Assembly: GCA_903933995.1 (NCBI GenBank)
Contig: CAIZMD010000047.1
Coordinates: 1 to 11,655, forward strand
Length of the DNA stretch: 11,655 bases
Direction: 5' to 3'
Source: an uncultured Bacteroidota bacterium
GTDB lineage: Bacteria > Bacteroidota > Bacteroidia > Chitinophagales > Chitinophagaceae
The position numbers and the translations under genes are program-made. Positions 1 to 6,330 of this stretch are shown in pieces (position 1 is the first letter of the stretch; every line of letters starts with the position of its first letter). Under the pieces are notes generated by a model that was not told the origin of the DNA, did no database searches, and worked only from the letters and a program-made list of their open reading frames with translations.

Positions 1-1452
1 AGCTTTACATTATTATTTATCTTATTAGTTTTTGTTGCATTTTCACAAACTAAAATGTCGCCTAAATCGCCTGCTTATAATGTGGTGAATAAAAAAGTAA
101 CTATTTATTCAACTGCCGAAAACAGTGATTTTAGAATTACACAAACTGGGGTGGTTAGTTTTTCTGCTTATGCACAACCTGTTGAAGGGGAGTTGAGTAT
201 TTTTGTAGACCCTACTAAAACGCATCAATCGGTTTTAGGTATTGGTGCTGCTTTCACCGACGCAAGTGCTGAAACCTTTGCAAAACTATCAAAAGTCAAC
301 CAAGCTAAATTCTTAGAAGCGTATTTTGATAAAGAAAAAGGGATTGGTTATTCTTTAGGTCGTACTACTATTCATAGTTCTGATTTTAGCAGTGGTAGTT
401 ATACTTACGTTAACGAAGGGGATACCAACTTAACTAGTTTTAATATTAGTCACGACGGTAATTATCGCTTGCCTTTTATTAAGCAAGCTATCCAAGCCGC
501 TGGTGGTAAACTTACTATGTATGCTAGTCCTTGGAGCCCACCAGCTTTTATGAAAACAAATGGTAGCATGTTACGCGGTGGTAAATTAAAAACAGAATTT
601 AACCAAAGTTGGGCGAACTACTACACTAAGTTTATTAGGGCTTACGAAAAGGAAGGTATTCCAGTTTGGGGTATCAGTATCCAAAACGAACCTATGGCTA
701 CTCAAAAATGGGAGTCATGTATTTATACGGCCGAAGAAGAACGTGATTTTTTGAAAAATTTCTTAGGGCCAACGATGAAAAAAGCAGGCTATGGTGATAA
801 GAAAATAATTGTTTGGGACCATAACCGTGACTTAATGGTACAAAGAGCGAATGTTATATTTGACGATCCAGAAGCAGCAAAATATGCTTGGGGTATGGGC
901 TTTCACTGGTATGAAGACTGGAGTGGTGGCACACCAATGTTTAACAATGTTGGTATTGTTCATAAAGCCTATCCAACTAAAAACTTACTATTTACCGAAG
1001 GTTGCGGGGAACGTTTTGAATTTTCAAAATTAAAAGAATGGTACTTAGGCGAAAGGTATGGCCGTGCCATGATTAACGATTTTAATAATGGTAGTGTTGG
1101 TTGGACCGACTGGAATATTTTACTTGACGAAACTGGTGGCCCAAACCATGTTGCTAATTTATGTTTCGCTCCTGTACACGCCGACACAAGGACAGGAGAA
1201 TTAATTTTCACTAACGCGTTTTATTATATAGGGCACTTTTCCAAATTCATACGCCCTAATGCAAAATTGATTAATAGCTCGTCTAGTAGAAGTCAATTAA
1301 TGACAACTGCTTTTATCAATGCCGACAAAACAGTGAGTGTTATAGTGATGAATCAAAGTGAGAAAGCGGTTAATTATAATTTATGGATTGCTGGTAGGGC
1401 AGCAGTAGTGGATATTTTACCGCGCGCTATTCAAACTCTTGTGATTAAATAA
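1..1452 (+). CDS. Secreted GH30 family glycosidase (glucosylceramidase / beta-glucanase type), 5' end outside window
   Basis: An exported retaining beta-glycosidase of family GH30, expected to cut beta-glucosidic bonds of glucosylceramide-like or beta-1,6-glucan substrates; the exact substrate cannot be read from sequence. The first ATG in the window (55) is not the true start. The frame is open back to base 1, and those 18 codons encode a hydrophobic stretch ending VAFSQTK, the tail of a Sec signal peptide cut near AFSQ. The gene therefore begins left of the window. Counting from the ATG at 55, the general acid/base is Glu212 in the NEP motif (codon 688-690). The nucleophile is Glu315 in LLFTEGC (codon 997-999). 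Both are intact, as are SPWSPPAFMK and WTDWNILLDETGGPNH, typical of the (beta/alpha)8 barrel. The last ~70 residues look like the C-terminal beta-sandwich. Length fits the family. The stop codon lies six bases before a tRNA remnant on the other strand, and no terminator is visible. Confidence 0.93.
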   Translation, partial: SFTLLFILLVFVAFSQTKMSPKSPAYNVVNKKVTIYSTAENSDFRITQTGVVSFSAYAQPVEGELSIFVDPTKTHQSVLGIGAAFTDASAETFAKLSKVNQAKFLEAYFDKEKGIGYSLGRTTIHSSDFSSGSYTYVNEGDTNLTSFNISHDGNYRLPFIKQAIQAAGGKLTMYASPWSPPAFMKTNGSMLRGGKLKTEFNQSWANYYTKFIRAYEKEGIPVWGISIQNEPMATQKWESCIYTAEEERDFLKNFLGPTMKKAGYGDKKIIVWDHNRDLMVQRANVIFDDPEAAKYAWGMGFHWYEDWSGGTPMFNNVGIVHKAYPTKNLLFTEGCGERFEFSKLKEWYLGERYGRAMINDFNNGSVGWTDWNILLDETGGPNHVANLCFAPVHADTRTGELIFTNAFYYIGHFSKFIRPNAKLINSSSSRSQLMTTAFINADKTVSVIVMNQSEKAVNYNLWIAGRAAVVDILPRAIQTLVIK

Positions 1453-1455
1453 TTA

Positions 1456-1480
1456 TGGTCTCGTCAAGAATCGAACTTGA
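1456..1480 (-). other. tRNA 3'-end fragment (T-arm, acceptor 3' strand, discriminator A)
   Basis: On the minus strand this reads as a T-stem TCAAG, T-loop TTCGATT, perfectly paired T-stem CTTGA, then seven bases CGAGACC and a discriminator A at base 1456. Those are the canonical lengths of a tRNA 3' end. The matching 5' acceptor strand (GGTCTCG) is not found at the expected distance. The neighbouring 50 bases show only a vague D-arm-like stretch and no sound anticodon arm, so I do not call a complete tRNA. It is not a copy of the tRNA-Leu at 2500-2583, because the acceptor strands differ. It sits beside a recombinase remnant, so it may be an att-site duplicate left by an integrated element whose intact tRNA is elsewhere. 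That origin is inference. Confidence 0.55.
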
Positions 1481-1517
1481 ATCTATTCTTATAAAATCAA
1501 CACCCTGCTTCCATGAG

Positions 1518-2476
1518 TACATAATTACAGAGTCAGGCAAACATCTTAGGAAAGGGTTTCAAATGCTTACCGAAAGAAAATACTTTTATTATGAAATAGT
1601 GGATTATTTGATGCAAAGAGGCGTATAGATTTCAACAAAGAGCTTTCGACATGTATTTAGCAATCCTTTTTACGCGGGGTATGTAACAGGTAGCCTTTTG
1701 GGGGGTAAATTAATAGAAGGTAAGCATCCTAAATTAATTGATTTAAGAACATTTCTAGCAGCACAGGATGTTTTAAATAATAACCCATTTGTAGGTGTTG
1801 CAAAAGTATTTAGACATGATGAGGTTCCACTCAAGATATTTGTAAAGGATGAAGTAAGTGGAAAGCCATTTACTGGGTATACAACAAGGGGGAATTGGTA
1901 CTACAAAACAAAAGATGCTGCAATTCCGGTTAATGTAAGTTCAAAGCTGTTAAATGGCATGTTTGTAGACCTTCTTTCTAAATACGAATTCAACCCTTCT
2001 TTAAAGAAGAAGTTTGGGGCTATTTTAACGAGTGAGCTAAAAACTAGGTTAAGTGAAAAGGCAAGCGATAAAACACTATTAAAAAAGAAAATAGCCGAAA
2101 AGCAAAGCTTGCTTGAAAAAGCGGAGTTAAAGTACATAAGCGATCAAATAACCGAAGATATTTATAATAAACACGCCCAGCAGATTCGTAGTGAGATCGG
2201 AGAATTAAGTAAGGGAATTGATTCAGCCTCAATGAGCAGTTCGAACATAGAAAAAGTAGTTCAAAATTCTTTGGCGATTTCACAAAACATTAGCCAGGCT
2301 TGGAGTTCAGCTGAATATCAACATAAACAGCGCTTACAAAAGATGGTGTTTCCAGAGGGTATTATGTATAACAAGCAAAATGGGGTAGTTCGAACTTCTA
2401 AAGTAAACCTAATATTTAATGAAATCCCTTTACTGGTAAGCCTTTGCGCCGAAAAAGAAAAAGGCGATTCTGTTAC
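1518..2476 (+). pseudogene. Large serine recombinase remnant, N-terminally truncated, with an in-frame stop
   Basis: Remains of a site-specific serine recombinase (integrase of a mobile element). One frame carries the middle of the recombinase DNA-binding domain: ITESGKHLRKGF and EIVDYLMQRG, then a TAG stop at 1626-1628. The same frame continues with STKSFRHVFSNPFYAGYVTG and GGKLIEGKHPKLIDL. After this come a zinc-ribbon-like segment (about 1830-1945), a Lys/Glu-rich coiled-coil-like region (about 2040-2270) and a short C-terminal tail with VFPEG. The ~150-residue catalytic resolvase domain with its nucleophilic Ser is missing, since homology starts abruptly near 1520. The four Cys expected in the zinc ribbon are absent (KDEVSG and YYKTKDAA occupy their sites). 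As I recall, related Bacteroidota recombinases also lack them, so this need not be decay. Past about 2476 the open frame only runs through the tRNA terminator and antisense through tRNA-Leu; that tail (RTGIEP...) is not protein homology. The protein cannot be active. Confidence 0.8.
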
Positions 2477-2486
2477 GAATCGCCTT
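2451..2486 (-). terminator. Intrinsic terminator of tRNA-Leu(CAA)
   Basis: A perfect 10-bp stem (2461-2470 with 2477-2486, aaggcgattc/gaatcgcctt) encloses a 6-base loop. On the minus strand it is followed by an interrupted T-run (TTTTTCTTTTTC, complement of 2451-2462, sharing its first bases with the stem foot). It begins 14 bases past the tRNA-Leu 3' end, so it most likely ends that transcript. It lies inside the 3' part of the dead recombinase frame. Confidence 0.8.
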
Positions 2487-2499
2487 AAGTCTAATTATG

Positions 2500-2583
2500 T
2501 GCCCAGAACAGGAATCGAACCTGCACTACCTTGCGATAACAAGATTTTGAGTCTAGCGCGTCTACCAGTTCCGCCATCTGGGC
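2500..2583 (-). tRNA. tRNA-Leu (anticodon CAA)
   Basis: An intact class II tRNA of 84 bases reading UUG codons. Acceptor strands GCCCAGA and TCTGGGC pair fully, with discriminator A at base 2500. The D-arm region reads GGCGGAACTGGTAGACGC. The anticodon loop is CTCAAAA, giving CAA, on a stem with one T-T mismatch. The long variable arm (about TTATCGCAAGGTA) is typical of Leu tRNAs. The T-arm is GCAGG-TTCGATT-CCTGT. The 3' CCA is not encoded; CATAATTA follows the discriminator, so CCA would be added enzymatically. A possible promoter lies just upstream on the minus strand: TTG at 2628-2626, a 16-base spacer, and TAGGTTAG at 2609-2602, one mismatch from TAnnTTTG. It is followed by the hairpin terminator at 2451-2486. 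Confidence 0.95.
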
Positions 2584-2641
2584 ATTTTTGATTAGCCTCT
2601 GCTAACCTACCGTTTGATCGGGTTGCAATATTACGGTAACA

Positions 2642-3139
2642 TTATAACTCAGCCAAAATCCTGTCTAAATATTTTTTCCGGAAATAGAATTCTTTTACTT
2701 GCAACAGCTTTTCTTGGGTAAGAGTATTGCCCGGATGATTTTCCAGAGTCGCTTTAACAGGTTCATATATTTGGGTATTTAATTGGTCAATGGCGGTTTT
2801 GATGGCGGTTTTGGTCTCCGGTTCATCTGCGTCCATGAGTTGTTCGTTTAGATCCATCACTTCCATGAGAAAATCAGGGGAGAGTTGGTATTTCTCGTCT
2901 TCTTCCAATAAGCCTGCTTCTTTTAAAACATATTTCACCAGCAGATCTTGATTTTGAAGGGTTTGATAGGCTTTGTTTACCAAGGCACTCATTTCAAGGG
3001 CTTTCTCCTTTTCCTGAGCATCGCCATTGCCATAAAAATCAGGATGGTATTGACGGCTTAGTTGATAGAACTTTTTTTTCACCAGGGCTTGGTCTGGTTG
3101 AAAACTCTGTGCTATATCAAATAATTCAAAATAGTTCAT
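2642..3139 (-). CDS. hscB: Fe-S cluster assembly co-chaperone HscB (J-domain protein)
   Basis: A J-domain co-chaperone that delivers the scaffold protein IscU to the Hsp70 HscA and stimulates its ATPase during Fe-S cluster transfer, in the cytosol. The protein has 165 residues, close to the ~170 usual for HscB. It opens with NYFELFDIAQSFQPD, the HscB-type helix I rather than a DnaJ-type one. The HPD motif is at residues 32-34 within SRQYHPDFYG. Residues ~85-165 are a helical, acidic segment matching the HscB C-terminal three-helix domain that binds the scaffold. A YVL motif near residue 70 links the two parts. No hscA, iscU or fdx lies next to it, so it is detached from the classic isc order. 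The ATG start is supported by the family N-terminus. No Shine-Dalgarno is evident. A TAGATTTG box (3193-3186) could drive it. Confidence 0.9.
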   Translation of the reverse strand: MNYFELFDIAQSFQPDQALVKKKFYQLSRQYHPDFYGNGDAQEKEKALEMSALVNKAYQTLQNQDLLVKYVLKEAGLLEEDEKYQLSPDFLMEVMDLNEQLMDADEPETKTAIKTAIDQLNTQIYEPVKATLENHPGNTLTQEKLLQVKEFYFRKKYLDRILAEL

Positions 3140-3173
3140 GCGGTTATGCTTGAAGTTCCTGCCTGAGATGGCT

Positions 3174-3193
3174 TAACTTTAGGGGCAAATCTA
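3174..3193. promoter_or_regulatory. Candidate divergent -7 boxes for hscB and the LYS1-like gene
   Basis: The 59-base gap between the two start codons holds two boxes resembling the Bacteroidota -7 consensus TAnnTTTG. On the minus strand TAGATTTG (3193-3186) is an exact match, about 47 bases ahead of the hscB ATG. On the plus strand TAACTTTA (3174-3181) has one mismatch, with a TTG at 3150-3152 placed 21 bases upstream. The two would nearly overlap, so the promoters might compete. This is consensus matching only. Confidence 0.35.
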
Positions 3194-3198
3194 ACACA

Positions 3199-4398
3199 AT
3201 GCTGGTACTAGGGCTTATTAGAGAGGGAAAAATTCCCGCAGACAATCGCGTAGCATTAACTCCTGCACAGTGCAAATTCTTGACCAGCCATTTTCCGGAT
3301 ATCCAGATTAAAGTGCAGGCTTCTCCCAATAGGTGTTTTAGTAATAAGGAATACCAACAGGCTGGCATGGAAATTACCGAAGACATGAGTGGTTGTGATG
3401 TGTTATTGGGTATAAAAGAAGTGCCGGTTAGTCAGCTCATTCCCAACAAGACTTATTTATTCTTTTCCCATACCAAGAAAAAGCAAGCATATAATCAAGG
3501 GCTTATGCACGCCATGATGGACAAGGGAATTACCCTGATTGACTATGAATGTTTGGAACACAAAGATGGGCAACGCATTATTGGCTTTGGTTTTTTTGCA
3601 GGCATTGTGGGTGCCCATAACGGCATCATGACTTATGGCAATAGAACAGGTGCTTATCAGATTGGAAGGGTGGGAGACGTTAAAGATTATAGAGAATTGA
3701 TCCATACTTATTTTGGTTTGAAACTCCCTCCCATTAAGATTGCGGTTACTGGAAGTGGTAGGGTAGCGCATGGTATTGTAGAGATCATGAACCTGATGGA
3801 TGTGCAAGAAGTGGAAACAGAAGAATACTTAGAGCGCGAATTTGATTATCCGGTTTACACCCATTTAAAGGGTAATGATTTGTATAGACACAAAACCAAG
3901 GGTACCTATTCCAGAACTGAGTTTCACGAAAATCCGGATCAATTTGAATGTTTGTTTGCTCCCTTTTTGTCACAAACAGATGTTTTGATGAATGGCATTT
4001 ATTGGGAGCCTAGGATTCCGCGTTTATTTGAAATGGAAGATTTGAAAAGACCAGATTTTAGAATCCAGGCAATTGCCGATATCACCGATGATAAAAACGG
4101 GTCTATTCCTTGTAACCTTGGCGACGCCACTATAGCGGATCCTATTTATGGCATCGATAAAATCACAGGAGCTAAGACGGCGCCTTATAAAAAAGAGAGT
4201 ATTGACCTAATGGCTGTGGGAAATCTACCCAATGAATTGCCCAGAGACGCCAGCCGATTTTTTGGAGAACAATTGATCAAGCACGTGTTGAACGATATTA
4301 GAAATGGCGGAAGCCCAACTATTAGTCATGCAACTATTCTAGAAAAAGGGCAATTAACAGACAACTTCAACTACCTCTCAGACTACGCAGCACATTAA
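3199..4398 (+). CDS. NAD-dependent saccharopine dehydrogenase (L-lysine-forming, LYS1-like) family protein
   Basis: A cytosolic oxidoreductase of the alanine dehydrogenase / transhydrogenase N-terminal fold. It most resembles fungal saccharopine dehydrogenase (NAD+, L-lysine-forming), which interconverts saccharopine with lysine and 2-oxoglutarate. Shared features are R17 in DNRVALTP, K73 in GIKE and H91 in FSHTK (counterparts of yeast catalytic Lys77 and His96), R126 before GFGFFAG, and ELPRDASRFF near the C-terminus. The Rossmann motif GSGRVAHG sits at residues 185-192. Between this motif and NGIYW lies a segment some 35 residues longer than in yeast as I recall it (about 213-257, Tyr/His/Arg-rich). 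Length is 399 residues against ~370 for yeast. The ATG start is supported by the conserved N-terminal strand. Because most Bacteroidota make lysine through diaminopimelate, a role in lysine breakdown or with another substrate is possible. The family is fairly sure; the substrate is not. It is followed by a strong hairpin terminator. Confidence 0.8.
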   Translation: MLVLGLIREGKIPADNRVALTPAQCKFLTSHFPDIQIKVQASPNRCFSNKEYQQAGMEITEDMSGCDVLLGIKEVPVSQLIPNKTYLFFSHTKKKQAYNQGLMHAMMDKGITLIDYECLEHKDGQRIIGFGFFAGIVGAHNGIMTYGNRTGAYQIGRVGDVKDYRELIHTYFGLKLPPIKIAVTGSGRVAHGIVEIMNLMDVQEVETEEYLEREFDYPVYTHLKGNDLYRHKTKGTYSRTEFHENPDQFECLFAPFLSQTDVLMNGIYWEPRIPRLFEMEDLKRPDFRIQAIADITDDKNGSIPCNLGDATIADPIYGIDKITGAKTAPYKKESIDLMAVGNLPNELPRDASRFFGEQLIKHVLNDIRNGGSPTISHATILEKGQLTDNFNYLSDYAAH

Positions 4399-4409
4399 AT
4401 TAAACACAT

Positions 4410-4447
4410 AAAAAAAGCGGCTACTCAAAAAGTAGCCGCTTCTATAT
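4410..4447. terminator. Bidirectional intrinsic terminator between convergent genes
   Basis: An 11-bp perfect stem (4415-4425 with 4431-4441, core agcggctact/agtagccgct) closes a 5-base CAAAA loop. On the minus strand it is followed by a seven-base T run (complement of 4410-4416), a strong terminator for the E2 gene that ends at 4460. On the plus strand the tail TTCTATATT is weaker but could end the LYS1-like transcript (stop at 4398). Confidence 0.88.
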
Positions 4448-4459
4448 TGAGCAAGTAAA

Positions 4460-6220
4460 TTAAAGGTATTGGAACCACTGTTTGTTGGGATCCCAGTTTT
4501 CAAAAGCCTTGGCAACTGCGGTTAAGAAAGATGCCCCAATGCTACCATCTACAATTCTGTGATCATAACTCATAGAGAGATACATCATGTGACGGATGGC
4601 AATGATATCGCCTTCAGGTGTTTCCATGACCATGGGTCTTTTCTTTATAGCACCAACGGCTAGAATAGCCACCTGTGGTTGTGGAATAATGGGGGTTCCC
4701 ATTAATGATCCAAAAGTGCCCACATTGGTTAAAGTGAAAGTACCACCTTGGGTATCTTCAGGTTTAAGTCTGGTATTTCTAGCAGCATCGGCTAAGCCAT
4801 TAACTGCCTTACTCAAACCAACAATATTTAATTGATCTGCGCCTTTGATCACAGGAACAATTAGGTTGCCAGAAGGTAGGGCAGTAGCCATACCAATATT
4901 GATATCTTTTCTGATGATCACATTGTCTCCATCAATGGAGCAATTGACCAGTGGGAACTTTTTAATCACTTCAGCAATACACTCAATAAACATGGGTGTG
5001 AATGTGAGCTTAGTGCCTTCGCGTTTTTCAAACTCGTCTTTCACTTTAGAACGCCAGTTTACCATATTGGTTACATCGGCTTCTGTGAAACTGGTTACGT
5101 GCGGACTAGTATGCTTGCTGTCTACCATATGTTTGGCAATCAGCTTGCGCATCCTATCCATTTCCTGAATTTCTGTGGCACCAGTGATGGTAACAGAAGC
5201 AGGATTTGAGAATTTGCCAGAACTAGCAACTGGTGCGGACAAAGGCACAGTAGACTGAGGTGCGGCAACCGAAATAGGAGCAGCCACAGGTGCAGGAGCA
5301 ATAGGCGCAGCAGCTACAGGAGCCGGAGCAGCAGTTACTGGTGCAGGTGCAACAGGTTCTGGTATGGTAATTTGTTGAGGTACGGTTGGTGCTTTGTATG
5401 CAGCGGCAATTGGAGCAGCTACTGGTTCTGGAACCACTGGTGCTACAGGAGCCGCAGGCGCAGCTGGCGCGATGGCTTCTACAGGCGCAGCAACTGGAGC
5501 CACTGGTTCTTGATAAACAGGTGCAGCTGCAACAGGCTCTTGGTAAACAGGAGCTGCAGCAACAGGCGCAACTGGTTGTTGGTAAACAGGTGGAGGCGCT
5601 TGGTAAACAGGAGCAGGCTGATACACAGGAATCTTACCTGCTTTCTTGTCTGCTACATATTGTAAGACGTCTTTTTTAGAAACCCTGCCTTCATTACCCG
5701 TACCAGGAATTCTTTCTAATTCACTCAAGCTAATGCCTTCGCTATTAGCAATATTCAATACCAGGGGAGAATAAAAGCGGTTACCAATGGGCTTATCAGG
5801 TAATTCGTAAGCTGATGGTGTATAAGGAACCTGTGGTTCTGGAACTGGAGCAACAAAAGCTGCAACAGGAGCCGGTTCAACAGGAGCTTGGTAGCTAACG
5901 GGTGCAGGAGCAGCAACTGGTTCTGGTACTACTACTGGTTCAACAACAGGAGCAGGAGCCGCAGGGGCAACAGCGTCAACGCTGGTTTGAATGCGCGCAA
6001 TGACAGTACCAATAGGCACAACATCGTTCACATTGTATAAAATTTCAAGTAGGATGCCTTGTTCAGTAGATGGAACCTCACTGTCCACTTTGTCAGTGGC
6101 AATGTCTAAAACGGTCTCATCATGTTTCACAAAATCGCCCACCTGCTTATGCCATTTCAAAATGGTGGCTTCCATGATACTTTCGCCCAGTTTGGGCATC
6201 ACCAATTCAGCAATTGCCAT
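4460..6220 (-). CDS. 2-oxoacid dehydrogenase complex E2 (dihydrolipoyl acyltransferase), branched-chain type likely
   Basis: The core acyltransferase of a 2-oxoacid dehydrogenase complex. It carries the acyl group on a swinging lipoyl arm and passes it to CoA. One lipoyl domain spans residues 1-80, with the lipoylated Lys44 in IATDKVDSEV. A Pro/Ala/Val linker covers ~81-140. The peripheral subunit-binding domain is at ~145-193 (FYSPLVLNIANSEGISLSEL ... GRVSKKDVLQYV). A second, very long linker (~196-335) includes five VYQ units. The catalytic domain covers ~345-586, with the active site DHRIVDG (His554, Asp558) intact. VMPKLGESIMEATI differs from the MPLLSDTM-style start of Bacteroidota pyruvate-dehydrogenase E2, so a branched-chain or 2-oxoglutarate type is more likely. 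No E1 or E3 gene is adjacent. An AAGGA ribosome site lies about 8 bases before the ATG. The linker length is unusual and accounts for many false frames in the region. Confidence 0.93.
   Translation of the reverse strand: MAIAELVMPKLGESIMEATILKWHKQVGDFVKHDETVLDIATDKVDSEVPSTEQGILLEILYNVNDVVPIGTVIARIQTSVDAVAPAAPAPVVEPVVVPEPVAAPAPVSYQAPVEPAPVAAFVAPVPEPQVPYTPSAYELPDKPIGNRFYSPLVLNIANSEGISLSELERIPGTGNEGRVSKKDVLQYVADKKAGKIPVYQPAPVYQAPPPVYQQPVAPVAAAPVYQEPVAAAPVYQEPVAPVAAPVEAIAPAAPAAPVAPVVPEPVAAPIAAAYKAPTVPQQITIPEPVAPAPVTAAPAPVAAAPIAPAPVAAPISVAAPQSTVPLSAPVASSGKFSNPASVTITGATEIQEMDRMRKLIAKHMVDSKHTSPHVTSFTEADVTNMVNWRSKVKDEFEKREGTKLTFTPMFIECIAEVIKKFPLVNCSIDGDNVIIRKDINIGMATALPSGNLIVPVIKGADQLNIVGLSKAVNGLADAARNTRLKPEDTQGGTFTLTNVGTFGSLMGTPIIPQPQVAILAVGAIKKRPMVMETPEGDIIAIRHMMYLSMSYDHRIVDGSIGASFLTAVAKAFENWDPNKQWFQYL
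5216..5635 (-). repeat. Pro/Ala/Val linker of E2 with imperfect VYQ repeats
   Basis: This part of the E2 gene encodes about 140 residues of nearly pure Pro, Ala and Val. VYQ recurs at residues 199, 205, 212, 225 and 235, and AAPVYQEPVA is nearly duplicated (bases about 5500-5550). It is an in-frame coding repeat giving a flexible tether between the subunit-binding and catalytic domains. It could change length by slippage. Confidence 0.8.
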
Positions 6221-6240
6221 ACGATCGTCCTTTTTAAATT

Positions 6241-6256
6241 GGATAATTTGTTATCC
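6241..6256. promoter_or_regulatory. Inverted repeat in the E2 leader, possible operator
   Basis: GGATAATTTGTTATCC is a perfect 6-base inverted repeat around a 4-base centre, 20 bases upstream of the E2 start codon. Its position between the candidate promoter and the gene suits a regulator site, but arms this short can arise by chance in AT-rich DNA. No regulator gene is nearby. Confidence 0.3.
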
Positions 6257-6296
6257 CTAAATCCTTGATCCTCTTCCACAAAAACCAGCTAACTAA

Positions 6297-6330
6297 CAAA
6301 TGTAGAAGTAAGTATTATAAATCTTTTCAA
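6297..6330 (-). promoter_or_regulatory. Candidate promoter of the E2 gene (TACATTTG box)
   Basis: On the minus strand TACATTTG (6304-6297) matches the Bacteroidota -7 consensus TAnnTTTG exactly. A TTG lies 23 bases upstream (6330-6328), a slightly long spacer. A start near 6290 would give a leader of about 70 bases containing the inverted repeat at 6241-6256. It overlaps the end of cinA, which would give E2 its own promoter. Confidence 0.4.

Noticed and set aside
1481..1540. A complete second tRNA continuing from the T-arm at 1456-1480
   Set aside because: A D-arm-like stretch (near 1506-1524) can be drawn, but the anticodon stems have several mismatches and the 5' acceptor strand does not pair with CGAGACC. 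Only the 3' part is supported.
2040..2280. Opposite-strand open frames inside the recombinase remnant
   Set aside because: They are shadows of the Lys/Glu-rich coiled-coil coding strand and lack family motifs.
2477..2591. C-terminal extension of the recombinase frame (RTGIEPALP...)
   Set aside because: It is antisense translation of the tRNA-Leu and its terminator, a well-known false protein pattern, and so not part of the recombinase.
2592..2605. Hairpin TTAGC-CTCT-GCTAA between hscB and tRNA-Leu as a terminator of hscB
   Set aside because: The stem is only 5 bp and no T-run follows on either strand. It lies where the tRNA-Leu promoter would be expected.
5500..5626. Possible CRISPR or tandem DNA repeat array
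   Set aside because: The repeat units are imperfect, in frame, and encode the Pro/Ala/VYQ linker; there are no uniform repeats with unique spacers.
5372..5679. Plus-strand open frames rich in Gln/Leu or Trp/Arg opposite the E2 linker
   Set aside because: They arise from the repetitive Pro/Ala/Val codons of the E2 linker read in reverse, have biased composition and match no family.
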